DNA of 64,000 nt, from assembly GCF_038396675.1 (NCBI RefSeq), contig NC_088921.1:12211001-12275000 (forward strand), written 5' to 3'. The notes below the pieces were generated by a model. The model saw nothing but the letters and a program-made list of their open reading frames with translations. It had not been told where the DNA came from and did not search any database. Made by a program: the position numbers and the translations under genes. Of the stretch, positions 1-10,434 are shown in pieces. Position 1 is the first letter of the stretch. Each line of letters starts with the position of its first letter. Source of the stretch: Hydra vulgaris (Eukaryota; Cnidaria; Hydrozoa; Anthoathecata; Hydridae).

Positions 1-439
1 ATGCTGGATTACTTTTGCACTGATCTGGCATCCTTTTCAGCAGTCGAAGGAAGAGGTTTCAAGAAATTGTTTGACATTGCAAACCCTAAACTGAGCCTTC
101 ATCACAGAACAACATATTCAAGAAAACTTTCAATTCGGTCAAGAGAAGTTCAAGCTGGAATGAAGAGCATAATAACGGAGATTACGCCAAATCTAAAAAG
201 TGCTGCATTTACTTCTGACCTTTGGACTTCTAGAGCTCAGGACAGCTACATCTCTTAGATTTTTCATGCTATTGACAAAAATTGGAGACTACATCACTGG
301 ACACCCCATGTCCAACAGTTCCCAGGCAGACACACAGGTATCTTAATTGAAGGAAAGCTGGATTCTTTCTAAGAAGAACTAAATTTGCCTGCTGATTTGC
401 CAATGTACTGCGTGAACGACCAGGCAAGAAACATGAAAC

Positions 440-441
<2 letters not shown>
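1..441 (+). pseudogene. hAT-A transposase, 5' part (split by LINE-A)
   Basis: Amino half (not the true start, which lies before the window) of a hAT cut-and-paste transposase. The stretch RTTYSRKLSIRSREV and then FTSDLWTSRAQDSYIS is the usual lead-in to the RNase-H-like core; Asp73 of TSDLW is the likely first catalytic acid. Reading frame 1 continues past an in-frame TAG (256-258) and TAA (370-372) with clear hAT sequence (DKNWRLHHWTPH, YCVNDQARNMKL) and stops abruptly at the poly-T of LINE-A. The next codons (AVKLSKRLDQYL) are found 12 kb away at 12455, so both halves are one gene. It is dead: at least four nonsense codons over both halves plus the insertion. Family call is confident; subfamily is not. 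Confidence 0.85.
437..441. repeat. Target-site duplication AACTT, left copy (LINE-A)
   Basis: AACTT directly before the T-run recurs at 12450-12454 directly before the resumed hAT frame. Removing one copy plus the insert restores codons AAA CTT GCA GTC of the hAT gene, so this is the duplicated target of the LINE-A insertion. Confidence 0.8.
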
Positions 442-472
<31 letters not shown>

Positions 473-516
473 TTTACCGTATTTTAAAATTTACAATGAA
501 ATAAATCGTGTTAATA

Positions 517-575
517 AATAAGAGAGCTGGAGCAAGCAGAAGACATAAACTGTCTTATCATCGAGCCCCATTTAC
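517..575 (-). other. LINE 3'-UTR stem-loop (LINE-A copy)
   Basis: On the minus strand the 3' UTR holds GATAAGACA, a short loop, then TGTCTTCTGCTTG. The stem AAGACA/TGTCTT is matched at related places in the other LINE copies with compensating changes. By analogy with other LINEs whose RT recognises a 3' hairpin, it may be the template recognition site; that role is inference. Confidence 0.6.
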
Positions 576-782
576 ATTGAAAAAAAATCGTCAGCTTATA
601 TATAAAAAAAGAAAAGTAGCAAAGTACAAAATAAGCATTTTACACGTTAGTCACAATATAAATATAAGTGTTGAAATATAATGCAATATATCAAAAATTA
701 ACAAAAGTTAAATATAAATAAAACAGCAACAAAAGAGAAGTAGTGTCAATAACTATTTTTTAGATAATTTATATTATTTATT

Positions 783-2820
783 TTAAAAGAGATATTTTAA
801 CTCAAGATCATTTTGCAATAAAAGACTCTTAGATTCTTTCCTGAATTGTTCCAAAGAGATGTTTTGAATATTATTTTTTTTTGTAATAAATTTTAAAAAA
901 TGTTTCCACAGAAACGGTCCACGATATTGATTTTGGTAAGAACCTAGTTTTAAATTAGTTTTTGGTACAATGAAGTTGTTAATTGAAAATTTAGTAGGAT
1001 ACTTGTGCGAGATTTCACTAAAGTAAGACTGAAACACAATAGGAGAAAGCCCACGTTTTATTTTAAACATGAATTGTAGAACCTGGTGTATATTAAGTTT
1101 ATAGATACTTAGGGCACCAAGCTTCCTTAAAAGAGGTTCGCAATGAAAAGTTCTGTGTGCACCAAATACAATCCTGCATGCGTGTTTTTGCTTACTATAA
1201 AGTTTTTTTAATTTACTATAATTAGTACTACCCCATACAATATTACAGTACGAGATAAAACTATGAATAAATGAAAAGTATATTTTTTTTAAGGAAGCAG
1301 TGTTAAGATATGGTTTAGTTTTATATAATATGGAAATATTTATTGAGATTTTATTTTCTATGTATTTTATATGTGGTTTCCATGACAAATTTTCATCTAG
1401 TATTACTCCTAAAAAATTAACGATTGGTTCCCTTTTGATAAATGTTTTATTGATTATAAGATTAGGTAATTTTAGAGGAACATCATCACCTTTACTAGGT
1501 TTGGAGAATAAGATAAATTTAGTTTTTTCTACATTTAACGAAAGCCTATTACTTGTAAACCACTCGTTTATTTTTAATAGTTCTTCATTAAATATATTAA
1601 AGAGAACTTTTATGTTTTTGTCGGAATAAAAAAGATTGCAGTCGTCTGCAAACAATATAACATTTAAAATATTTGATGCTAAGTACAAATCATTTATATA
1701 CAATAAAAATAATAATGGTCCTAAGATTGAACCTTGGGGCACACCACAAGTTATGTGTTTTTCTTTTTCAGTTTTTTTATAAATAATACATTGTGACCTG
1801 TTTGCTAGATAATCTTCAAACCAAAGTAAGTTTTTATTTCTTACTCCATAGAGTTCCAGTTTTTTTATAAGTATCTTATGGTTAACAGTGTCAAAGGCTT
1901 TTGACAGATCAATAAAAACTCCTAAGGTAAAATAGTCATTATTGAATGCATTTGTTACATGATTAATCAGTTCAATTACCGCTTGGTTAGTTGAATTATC
2001 TTTTTTAAACCCAAATTGTTTACTGTACAGCAAACTGTTTGACATCAAATAGTTATAAAGTCTGTTATACATAATTCTTTCCAATAATTTTGAGAAGCAA
2101 GGTAAGACGGAAATTGGTCTGTAGTTGGAAATATTAGTTTCGTCACCAGATTTAAAAATTGGAGTGATTACGGCAACTTTAAGTTTTATTGGCACAACAC
2201 CTAGTTTTAATGAAAGATTAAAAATATGAAATAATGACGGTTCAATGATATCGTAAACTGATTTAACAACATTTACACTAATTTTGTCGAAGCCCGGCAC
2301 TTTTATTACTTTTAAGACTATTAAAAGCATTTCTTAACTCGCTTAGATTTAAATTAGATTCTTCCATAATAGTATTACACGGTTTGATATAGGATTCAAA
2401 CTCTATGGTACTTGGTGGAATTTTACTCGCCAAGTTTGGCCCTACTTCAAGAAAAAATGAGTTAAGTTTTTCAGCTATTTTTTTTATCGTAAGTCATTTC
2501 CCCGTCAATTAAAAGCTTTTGGGGGAGATTATTTGTTACACATTTATTTTTACCAATTACTTGTTTAATTATATTCCACGTTTTTTTAGTGTCGCCGTTG
2601 GTTTTTTCTAGCAACTTTGCATAATAATTTTTTTTAGAATGTTTTTTTGTTTTTTCAAATAAGTTTTTATATTTTTTGTAGTTTATTTCATTTTTATATG
2701 TTTTATGCCTTAAATATTTAACATATAGTTTTTGTTTTTTTTTAGACGATTTTATTAGACCCTTGGTCATCCAGGGATTTAGAAGAGACTTGCATTTTAT
2801 AACTATTTTTTTAACAGGAA
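783..2820 (-). pseudogene. LINE-A ORF2, reverse transcriptase part
   Basis: Carboxy two thirds of ORF2, the protein that nicks target DNA and copies the RNA there. The minus-strand order is a basic linker starting at 2820 (NPWMTKGLIKSSKK), then RT blocks [61 protein letters not shown] and catalytic FADD in LFADDCNLF, then the thumb/C-terminal region (SYCNIVWGSTNYSK) ending at 783. Two single-base insertions break the frame: in the A-run near 2480 and near 2305 in SNKSAG/FDK. The part upstream of 2820 continues in frame with the piece ending at 10465 once the nested transposon is removed. All catalytic motifs are intact. Confidence 0.9.
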
Positions 2821-2850
2821 CCCTATGCGCGCATCACTAGTGATTTAGTA
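2821..2850 (+). repeat. Left terminal inverted repeat
   Basis: Starts CCCTATGCGCGCATCACT, identical to the inverted right end, and runs into the palindrome ATCACTAGTGAT (2833-2844). Two mismatches over about 30 bp against the right end. Confidence 0.9.
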
Positions 2851-3000
2851 CTGCTCAACGGTGATTTAGTGGTGATCACTAGTGATCGCCACTCAATCAC
2901 CGCTCTATCGCCACTAATACATTACTTATTTATACGCAAAAATCAAATACCCAAAATAATTTTATATTAGTGGTGATTCAATGCTTATTAAGTAGTGACT
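2851..3000. repeat. Left subterminal repeat region
   Basis: Scattered copies of GTGATTTAGT, GTGATCACTAGTGATC (palindrome again at 2875-2886), CGCCACT and AGTGGTGATT. These are the same words that make up the long arrays at the right end and are probably transposase binding sites, as in CACTA-type elements. Confidence 0.65.
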
Positions 3001-3053
3001 GTTTAGTAATATATCAAAATGCGAAAATAAGTTATAACTCGTCTCAAAAAAAA

Positions 3054-4991
3054 ATGGCAGGTAATAAGCGCAAGCACTACATGAAAAGCTACATGAGAAA
3101 TTATAGAAGTTTTAAAAAGTTGTTTAATGAAGAAGAAGAAGGTAAAGAAGAAGAAGAAGGTAAAGAAGACGGAGAAGAAGAAGGTAAAGAAGACGACGAC
3201 GAAGAAGAAGCTAATGAAAACGACGACAAAGAGGAAGAAGGTAAAAAAGACGACAACGAAGATAAAGAAGACGAAGAACATAAAGAAGACGAAGAACATA
3301 AAGAAGATGATGAAGAAGTAGGATATAACGAAAAAAATGGTAATACAGAAAGTGAGGTTTCTCAATCTGTCAAGACTCGAAATTTTCTTCATAAATGGGC
3401 TGTTGAAAATAATATCAAGTCTAAACCGTTAAACGAGCTTTTGACACATTTGAACTCATTCATAAAAGACATTCCTAAAAGTGGAACATTTTTAAAAAAT
3501 ACTTTAAGAAGTGTGGATGTTGAAAACGTTGCTGGAGGTGGTTTTGTTTATATTTCTTTAAAAATTGCACTTGGCAATTATGTAAAATGCTTCAGAAAGC
3601 CAGCAGAGTTTGATCTTATTATAAATGTTGATGGTACTCGAATATACAATAGTAAAAAAAAACAAATGTGGCCTTTACTGTGTACTATAAATCAACAAGG
3701 TCCATATGCAATTGCTTTATGGTATGGTGAAGGAAAACCTACAGTTCTTGGAGAATACCTCAAAAAGTTTGTAGCAGAGTTAAAATTCTATTTTATAAAT
3801 GGGTATGAAGGTTTAAAGGTAATAATTAAGGCATTTGTATGTGATGCACCAGCCAGAGCATTTTTAAAATGTATAAAAAGTCATAGTGGATATGACAGTT
3901 GTGAAAGATGTGAAGAACATGGTGAGTATCATAAAGGTATAAGATTGTTAGGTACTAAATCTTTAATACGAGATGATAAAAAGTTTAAAGAAAAATTTTA
4001 TTCAGAGCATCAGATTGGTAAATCACCATTATCCAAACTTGAAATTCCAATGGTGACTGGATTTGTACTTGATTACATGCATTTAGTTTGTCTAGGGGTT
4101 ACAAAGAAACTTATGAAGAGTTATATTAACAATATAGGTTCCTCTGTACACAGCAAAATTTCTTCGCAGTTGCTCGAAATAAGAAAATGCACACCAACAG
4201 ACTTTCAAGGTTGGCCTAGAAGTTTGGATGAATTTTCTGATTTTAAAGCAACTGAATTTTGCTTTTTTTTATTATATGCAGGAATTGTAGTTATGAAAGG
4301 TAAAATATCGCATGATGAGTATAAACTTTTATTGGCTTTATCAGCTGCAATGCACATTCTTTTATCTGAGACAATGATTAAAGATAACTCAATGGTTTCT
4401 TACTGTAAGAGTTTGTTAGAATGGTTTACAACAGAATCAATTGTTTTTTATGGACCATTGTTTGCATCTTATAATGTGCACAGTATTATTCATTTAGCTG
4501 ATGATGTAATAAATCACAAAGTATCATTGAATAAAATATCTGCATTTCCTTTTGAAAATTACCTTGGAAAAATTAAAAGAAAAATTCATAGTGGTACATA
4601 TACAGTTGCTCAAGTTGTTAAAAGGCTTGATGAACAAAGTAAAGTAATACATCTATTACCAACAAAAAAATCAGTGATCTTTAATACAAATTTTAGAAAT
4701 AGAGTTTATTATATCAGCAAAATAGGTTTTGTAGTTGTTGAGAAAGTTGTAGAAAACAAATATTTTTGTAAATTGTTTAAATTTTCGAAACTAACAAATT
4801 TTTTTGAAAGTCCTTTACCAAGTTCACTCATTCATATTTACCACTTAACAACTTTGTCAAATTGCAAGGAAATTGAATTGGAACAGAATGCATTGCTACA
4901 CAAAGCCATCATGATGCCTTGTGATAAAGGAGGCTATGTACTTATTCCTCTTCTCCACTGTGACCTTAATGACAATTTTACAAATCTATAA
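3054..4991 (+). CDS. CACTA/CMC-like transposase
   Basis: Single open frame, 646 residues from the ATG at 3054. The frame is open upstream to 2970, but that stretch lies in subterminal repeats, and MAGNKRK starting a basic segment is the likelier start. Residues about 25-85 are a Glu/Lys/Asp-rich run, probably unstructured. The core follows: INVDGTRIYNSKKKQMWP (Asp at 3630-3632), then FVCDAPARAFLKC (Asp at 3843-3845) with a following CERC that may bind zinc, MVTGFVLDYMHLVCLG, WPRSLDEF, and FPFENYLGKIKR near the C terminus. These blocks are typical of animal proteins related to plant CACTA transposases (Transposase_21/DUF4218 style). It would cut and move the surrounding element. No stop or frameshift is present. 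Which acids form the DDE triad cannot be fixed by eye. Confidence 0.85.
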   Translation: MAGNKRKHYMKSYMRNYRSFKKLFNEEEEGKEEEEGKEDGEEEGKEDDDEEEANENDDKEEEGKKDDNEDKEDEEHKEDEEHKEDDEEVGYNEKNGNTESEVSQSVKTRNFLHKWAVENNIKSKPLNELLTHLNSFIKDIPKSGTFLKNTLRSVDVENVAGGGFVYISLKIALGNYVKCFRKPAEFDLIINVDGTRIYNSKKKQMWPLLCTINQQGPYAIALWYGEGKPTVLGEYLKKFVAELKFYFINGYEGLKVIIKAFVCDAPARAFLKCIKSHSGYDSCERCEEHGEYHKGIRLLGTKSLIRDDKKFKEKFYSEHQIGKSPLSKLEIPMVTGFVLDYMHLVCLGVTKKLMKSYINNIGSSVHSKISSQLLEIRKCTPTDFQGWPRSLDEFSDFKATEFCFFLLYAGIVVMKGKISHDEYKLLLALSAAMHILLSETMIKDNSMVSYCKSLLEWFTTESIVFYGPLFASYNVHSIIHLADDVINHKVSLNKISAFPFENYLGKIKRKIHSGTYTVAQVVKRLDEQSKVIHLLPTKKSVIFNTNFRNRVYYISKIGFVVVEKVVENKYFCKLFKFSKLTNFFESPLPSSLIHIYHLTTLSNCKEIELEQNALLHKAIMMPCDKGGYVLIPLLHCDLNDNFTNL

Positions 4992-4994
4992 TTT

Positions 4995-4996
<2 letters not shown>

Positions 4997-5060
<64 letters not shown>
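4997..5060. repeat. (TA)n microsatellite
   Basis: About 30 TA units directly after the transposase stop and next to the 3' end of a minus-strand LINE fragment. It may have grown from the LINE tail. Confidence 0.95.
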
Positions 5061-5083
5061 CTTTTACACATTTGGTTTTACTA

Positions 5084-5620
5084 TTAGAATTGGAAGTTAC
5101 TGGATCAGAGAAAGGATGAAGTTTATAGAGCAAGATAATGATTGAAAGATGAATTAAAAAATTGCAAATTATATGAATCAGGAAAGCAAGATGAAGGTAC
5201 CGAATTCCAAAGAACTAATATTTGAGAAAAAAAACTAGGCAAATAAAAGTTTTTGGAGCACTTAGGAATAGTCACAGAAAAAGGATGAGACTTAATTAAA
5301 TGACGAGTAACACGAGAATGAATTTTAGTAGATGGCACAAGAGACACTAGTTCTTTAGAGCAGTGCCTGTTATAGTATTTGTAGAAAAAAGAAAGAAAAG
5401 CAACATTAAGACGATGAGATAAAACTATGTTTACAATGCATTTTTGCACCTTGTCTAAAAGAGAAAGGGCATCATTGAAAAATCCGCCCCAGGTAAGGCA
5501 ACAGTATTCCATACAAAGACGAATTTGAGATTTATAGAGATAAAGAATAGAATCTGGAGTATGAAAATGTCGAGCACGATAAAGAGACACAACCTAAGCA
5601 AATGCTAATTTTGCAACAGA
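5084..5620 (-). pseudogene. LINE-D family 3' fragment (RT C terminus)
   Basis: Minus-strand open stretch of about 155 residues matching the last part of a LINE ORF2: SQIRLCMEYCCLTWGG, LLDKVQKCIVNIV, FYKYYNRHCSKEL, TRHLIKSHPFSV, LWNSVPSSCFPDSYNLQFF. The same order is found in the LINE-D remnant at 59430-61480 (ECSKNIDLSSF, LWNSLASSCFPDSYYLQLF), and non-coding flanks match too, so both are copies of one family. It is 5'-truncated and sits between the two genes of the CACTA-like element, so it inserted after that element formed. Confidence 0.8.
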
Positions 5621-5751
5621 TTTGATATATGGTTTACAAATTAATTTTATAATGATTTTACTCTTAAATTTTTATACAATGTAGCATAACAAAATGAATG
5701 AAATTGTTTAGTTTTATGATAACTGTTGTTTAAAATGACTTTCTCATTTTA

Positions 5752-5754
<3 letters not shown>

Positions 5755-5837
<83 letters not shown>

Positions 5838-5838
5838 C
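5755..5838. repeat. (AT)n microsatellite
   Basis: Long AT dinucleotide run between the two genes of the CACTA-like element. Confidence 0.95.
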
Positions 5839-5968
5839 TCTACTATACTCAATACATATGTTAGATCGCAATTTCCTAATAACATTTTTGCTCTCTTAAG
5901 GTAAAAACAAAGAATAATGAAAGAAAAGATAGCTGCCCCTGCTTAACCCTCAGTCGATGTAGTAGCAC

Positions 5969-5973
<5 letters not shown>

Positions 5974-6038
<65 letters not shown>
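5974..6038. repeat. (TA)n microsatellite
   Basis: TA dinucleotide run upstream of the DUF4806-like gene. Confidence 0.95.
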
Positions 6039-6041
<3 letters not shown>

Positions 6042-6177
6042 TATAATTTACTTATCGCCTCATAATATTATTTTCGTTTTACTTTTCTTATGATGAAAAT
6101 GTTTAATTATATTATTCACTCTAATTTTTTTATTGATACCTGTTTAATACTGTCCCTAACTATGTATATATAAATAG

Positions 6178-6243
6178 TTATTAATAATAATAATAATAAT
6201 AATAATAACAACAATAATAATAATACTAATAATAACAACAATA
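6178..6243. repeat. (TAA)n microsatellite
   Basis: TAA/AAC trinucleotide run about 120 bp before the start codon of the DUF4806-like gene. Confidence 0.9.
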
Positions 6244-6363
6244 ATATCAATGATAATATTCGTTTATTTTTATTATTGTAATTACTTTTTTATTATTGTT
6301 CTAATTGTTAATTATTTATTACTTAATTATTTATTTCAGCTTTTATTTTTAAATTAAAAAAAA

Positions 6364-7624
6364 ATGGATAAGTTTGTTAAAGTGAAATGGCTCGAACCTC
6401 CACATTCCATTGAATATGGAACAATTCCTTCAAATTGGATAGAAGAAAGAAATGATAGCTTTTGGGTGTGCTGGCCTCCAGTTCCTAATGTGAAGCCATT
6501 AATTTTAAACAGGCAACTACCAAAAAAAGACTGGTTCAGGTTTATTTTGTTAAAGAAATATGGAAGTGGAAGTAAGTTTAAGTCATATTCAACTTTTATG
6601 AAACAATTATCTATATTTTATAGTACTTGCATTTTCATGTTTTTATTTTTTATTTTAGGCAGCTTTTCTGAATGTGAGCTTGTCCCCTCAGCCATTGATA
6701 CGAACGAAGATACAGATGATGATAATCTTTCCAAGCGAAAATGTCGAACGGTTTTACCATATTTTATGAGTGATTCTGATGATTTGGGTTATTTTAAGTT
6801 ATTTACTTTATTTTGTTTGGTATTATACTAAAAAATTTTTTGCAAAAATTTGTGAACAGGTGTATTGTTTATTATAGATAATGATATTGTTTCCAATCAA
6901 CCAAAAAGGCCTAAATTAGTTTGCAGCAGTGATGAAGAGCAAGAGACAATAATCAACAAGTTTCCATTACTTCCACCATCACTACAAAAATGTTCTTTAT
7001 TTTATCTATAATTAAAAATTTATATTTATAAACTTTTTTTTTATTGTGTTTTCAATACTGGTGTATACATTTTTCTTCTTTGAGACTAATTTTTTACACT
7101 TTGGTATAGCAAATAATATTTAGTAAGATCAATGAGTATTATTTGTTATGCTAACAAAGATCTTTGTAAGACTTTACAATATACATCTAAAGTATATCAG
7201 ATATCTTTTAAGAAGTTTATTTTTGCAGATATTTTAAAGTGTAGTTTTCTATAATTAAATTTAAGGTTTTTTTTTTTTAAGTGCCTTCAAATCTGAATTT
7301 GATTACTAAAAAGAGGCAAAGAATTGATTTGGAGATTGATCCAGAATCTCAAACTAAAGTACCATCTTCTCAATCTTATCTCCTGCAGCATAACACAAGT
7401 AATAGTACAGTTTTTATTCTTTATATATGTTGGATATTAAATTCTTATAAAATTTGCGTATATAAATAAACAAAGTTTTTTATTGCAGGTTGCAGCAGTA
7501 AAACTTTGGATGACATAGATAGTACACCCACTGTATCACAAGATGGTATAGTTGAACTTTAAATTTAAATTTTTATGCTTTCATACAAAACAATTAAATA
7601 AACTAATAACTCGATTTCTTGGTA

Positions 7625-7721
<97 letters not shown>

Positions 7722-9141
7722 AACTATACTAATAAATATATGTACATATATACTAATAATTAGATTTTAAGGTATTTAAATAGGAATTTTCTTGGTACAA
7801 ACATTTTGACACTTAATTTTTCATAATGCTCTGGGACATTTTTATTTTATATATAATATAACATCTGATATTATATTATATATAAAATAAAAATGTCCCA
7901 ACCAGAGCATTATGAAAGATCCAGTGTCAAAATGTATCTTTTTGTAACTTAAAATTTCTTTATTTTTAGTTTTCCAGAAAAATGTGATGAAAATTTTAAA
8001 AAATTTAAAAAAAGATTTATCTAATATTAAGCAAACCCAAAAAGATCTTATAGAAAAGTTTTCAGTTTTGCAGCATACAGGGGTAGATAATGTTAATACG
8101 TTTGTCTTAATTACTATTGACAATGTTGAGGATTTGGGGAAGTTAGAAAGTAAATTAGAAGACAAAAGTATATATTTGCAGCTGGTATGTTCACTAGTAT
8201 ATTTTAGCAATTTTGTTATTATTTGTAACACATAATTTATAACACTGTATTAGTCAGTTAAAAATCTGGTTCGAGCTAAAGATATTTTTTCAAATTTCAA
8301 ATCCATACAATGTTAATTAGTAATATCGTATTATATTGCTGTTAGTTTGTTACAGGTAGGTAATGTTCACTGTTTTTTTTTGTTGCAGTAATATTTAACC
8401 AAATAGTGAAAAGTAAGCAGCGATAGATGCAGGAATTCACAGTAGAGGTGTGGAATGAGTTTAAACTTATTCTAAAGATCAAAATCTTGAATAAAAATTC
8501 ATGAAAATCTAATAAAAAATATTATTGTAAATGCCTTTTACATCTCAAGTCACCTATGTCTTATTTCCATAGCAATTTGATATAGTATTTTCAAGATTTT
8601 TGCTGGCTATACTGATGGTTTAAATATTCTGGCAGAGGGGGATGCATACCCCCTCCCCCTAGATTTTTTACTGGTTACTTTAATTTATCATGTTATTATA
8701 AATATTAAATTATTATTACAGGTGGCAGTTTTAGCTCGTGCTTGTGGCATCCACCCTAAAAAAAGTATCTATGAGGCAATGAATAAACTTTTAACTAAAG
8801 ATGTTGCTTCGAAATATAATATAACGGGGACTGCCAAGAAATGTAATTTTTGCACGGAATTCAAAAATATTTATTCAGCCATTATAGGTATATATACAAA
8901 GGAACAAGTTTACACATATTTTATTAAATGTGACTAAGTCACGTTTCAAATATACAAAGGTATTTCAATTTCATGTTTTAAAGTTCTGTATCTTTTTTAT
9001 TTAGAGGCAGTTAGTAGTCAGCATGCTGACACCAAAGATATTCAACTCCACAGTTTTATTGGAGAGTGGTTGCGACAAGCTGGTGTCTTGAATATTCGAA
9101 CTGAGAAGAAAAAAATTGAAAATCCAAATAAAACTTTATAA
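6364..9141 (+). CDS. Eight-exon DUF4806-like transposon companion protein
   Basis: Exons 6364-6571, 6659-6787, 6878-6991, 7282-7398, 7489-7545, 7970-8184, 8722-8887 and 9005-9141 all sit between plausible GT and AG sites. Their lengths sum to 1,143 bp and the phases agree at every junction, giving 380 codons with no stop. The donor of exon 3 is the weakest. The N terminus (VKWLEPPHSIEYGTIPSNWI, then FWVCWPP) looks like the opening module of DUF4806 proteins. The middle is polar with a KRKC and KRPK basic patch. The C-terminal domain over exons 6-8 has ITIDNVEDLGKLESKLED, LARACGIHPKKSIYEAMNK, YNITGTAKKCNF and SFIGEWLRQAGV, the pattern of DUF4806. Function is unknown; a DNA-binding or regulatory partner of the transposase is inference. 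Preserved splicing implies selection until recently. Confidence 0.8.
7629..7718. repeat. (TA)n microsatellite in intron
   Basis: Long TA run in the fifth intron of the DUF4806-like gene. Confidence 0.95.
7796..7936. mobile_element. Hairpin MITE in intron of the DUF4806-like gene
   Basis: About 140-bp inverted repeat. The left arm has ACATTTTGACACT, TCATAATGCTCT and GGGACATTTTTATTTTATA; the right arm has the complements in reverse order with small gaps. TA lies at both outer edges (7796-7797, 7935-7936), fitting a Tc1/mariner-type non-autonomous element. It lies wholly inside an intron and leaves the exons intact. Confidence 0.7.
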
Positions 9142-9373
9142 AAAAAAATTTGTTTTTCTTTTACTAATAAAAATATTTTTTAACTGCTGTTTAGTAACTT
9201 TATAAATTAACATATCATTTAACTTTTGTTATTTACATTCAATTTAAAAAACTGATTTGTGCCTTCTATTATTTTTTAATTTGTTTATGATTTATCATCA
9301 TACTCTAATAAAAAAATTTTGTTAAAATATTTCTTTCTAAATTTTATCAATGTTCAGTTTTCTTTTTTTTTAG

Positions 9374-9453
9374 ATGCAGTCAGGAGTCAGCATGAAAGTG
9401 TAAAAGATTATGATAACTAAATAATCAACTCTACAGTTTTAAAGGAGATAGTC
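9374..9453 (+). pseudogene. Duplicated relic of the DUF4806 terminal exon
   Basis: Follows a polypyrimidine tract and AG, like a real acceptor, then ATGCAGTCAGGAGTCAGCATG, which parallels the start of exon 8 (GCAGTTAGTAGTCAGCATG), and later CAACTCTACAGTTTTA against CAACTCCACAGTTTTA. It meets stops early (TAA at 9418). It is a decayed tandem copy of the last exon and its acceptor. Confidence 0.7.
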
Positions 9454-9739
9454 ACAATAAAACGTTATGAAAATATTTTTAATTATAGTTTATTTTTCAT
9501 TTTTATGTATTTGATCCTATTTTTTGTAAAACGTCACTCGTTTGTATTTCTTTATTATATATTTCTTTTGTATTATGTTTGTATTATTTCAGAAATAAAA
9601 TTTCAGAAGTCTAACTGTAGTTTTTTATTAAAAACAAATTAAGGATTTTGAATGATTATTTTTAAATATGTTAATTATCGCAATCCCTGCAAACACTGGA
9701 ATTTGACGTTAAATAAATAGTATTTTATCAATATTACTT

Positions 9740-9952
9740 AAATATACCATAAATGATATATAATAAGTACCTTATCACTATTAACGATATCTAAACTAAA
9801 TCACGAGTGCATTGGCGTTAAATCAACTGTAATCATCTTTACATATTTGCTAGTGATAAATTACCACTCAATTACGGTAATACAAAGTTTACAAAATCAC
9901 CGTGGAATAAGTACTTAATCAGCGCTTACGATTAGTATTGAATTACTACTAA
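9740..9952. repeat. Right subterminal region, irregular repeats
   Basis: Degenerate ATCACTAGTGAT-like words (CTAGTGATAAATTACCACTCAATTACGG, TAATCAGCGCTTACGATTAG) before the tidy arrays. No coding potential. Confidence 0.6.
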
Positions 9953-10087
9953 ATCAATAGTGTATCGGTGTTAAATCAATAGTGTATCGGTGTTAAATCA
10001 ATAGTGTATCGGTGTTAAATCAATAGTGTATCGGTGTTAAATCAATAGTGTATCGGTGTTAAATCAATAGTGTATCGGTGTTAAATC
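9953..10087 (+). repeat. 22-bp tandem array, 6 copies
   Basis: Unit AATCAATAGTGTATCGGTGT plus TA, repeated six times with no length change (GTATCGGTG at 9962, 9984, 10006, 10028, 10050, 10072). Near-identical units point to recent expansion inside the transposon end. Confidence 0.95.
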
Positions 10088-10116
10088 AGCGGTGATAATC
10101 ACTACTTATTCACTAG

Positions 10117-10374
10117 TAACAAATCACCACTCAATCACTAGTGATAAAAACTCACCACTCAATCACTAGTGATAAAAACTCACCACTCAATCACTAGTGA
10201 TAAAAACTCACCACTCAATCACTAGTGATAAAAACTCACCACTCAATCACTAGTGATAAAAACTCACCACTCAATCACTAGTGATAAAAACTCACCACTC
10301 AATCACTAGTGATAAAAACTCACCACTCAATCACTAGTGATAAAAACTCACCACTCAATCACTAGTGATAAAAA
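10117..10374 (+). repeat. 28-bp tandem array with palindrome core, 9 copies
   Basis: Each unit carries CACCACTCA, then the palindrome ATCACTAGTGAT, then AAAAACT. Cores start every 28 bp from 10136 to 10360. The same palindrome is in the left terminal repeat, so these are likely reiterated transposase binding sites. Confidence 0.95.
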
Positions 10375-10434
10375 GTTTACAAAATCAACGTTTAGTAAGT
10401 ACTTAATCACCACTTACAATAAGTATTGAATCAC

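Noticed and set aside
1300-1629. 109-residue plus-strand ORF
   Set aside because: Antisense to the LINE-A RT, which has all RT motifs on the minus strand.
3127-3321. Lys-rich plus-strand ORF (KKKKVKKKK)
   Set aside because: Out-of-frame shadow of the same GAA-rich tract.
3003-3392. Phe/Val-rich minus-strand ORF
   Set aside because: It is the antisense of the Glu/Lys-rich tract of the transposase; composition is explained by GAA repeats.
4921-5145. ORF with an (IY)n tract
   Set aside because: Translation of the (TA)n microsatellite overlapping the transposase end.
9953-10374. CRISPR-like regular repeats
   Set aside because: Units are contiguous without spacers and lie in a eukaryotic transposon end; a tandem array, not CRISPR.
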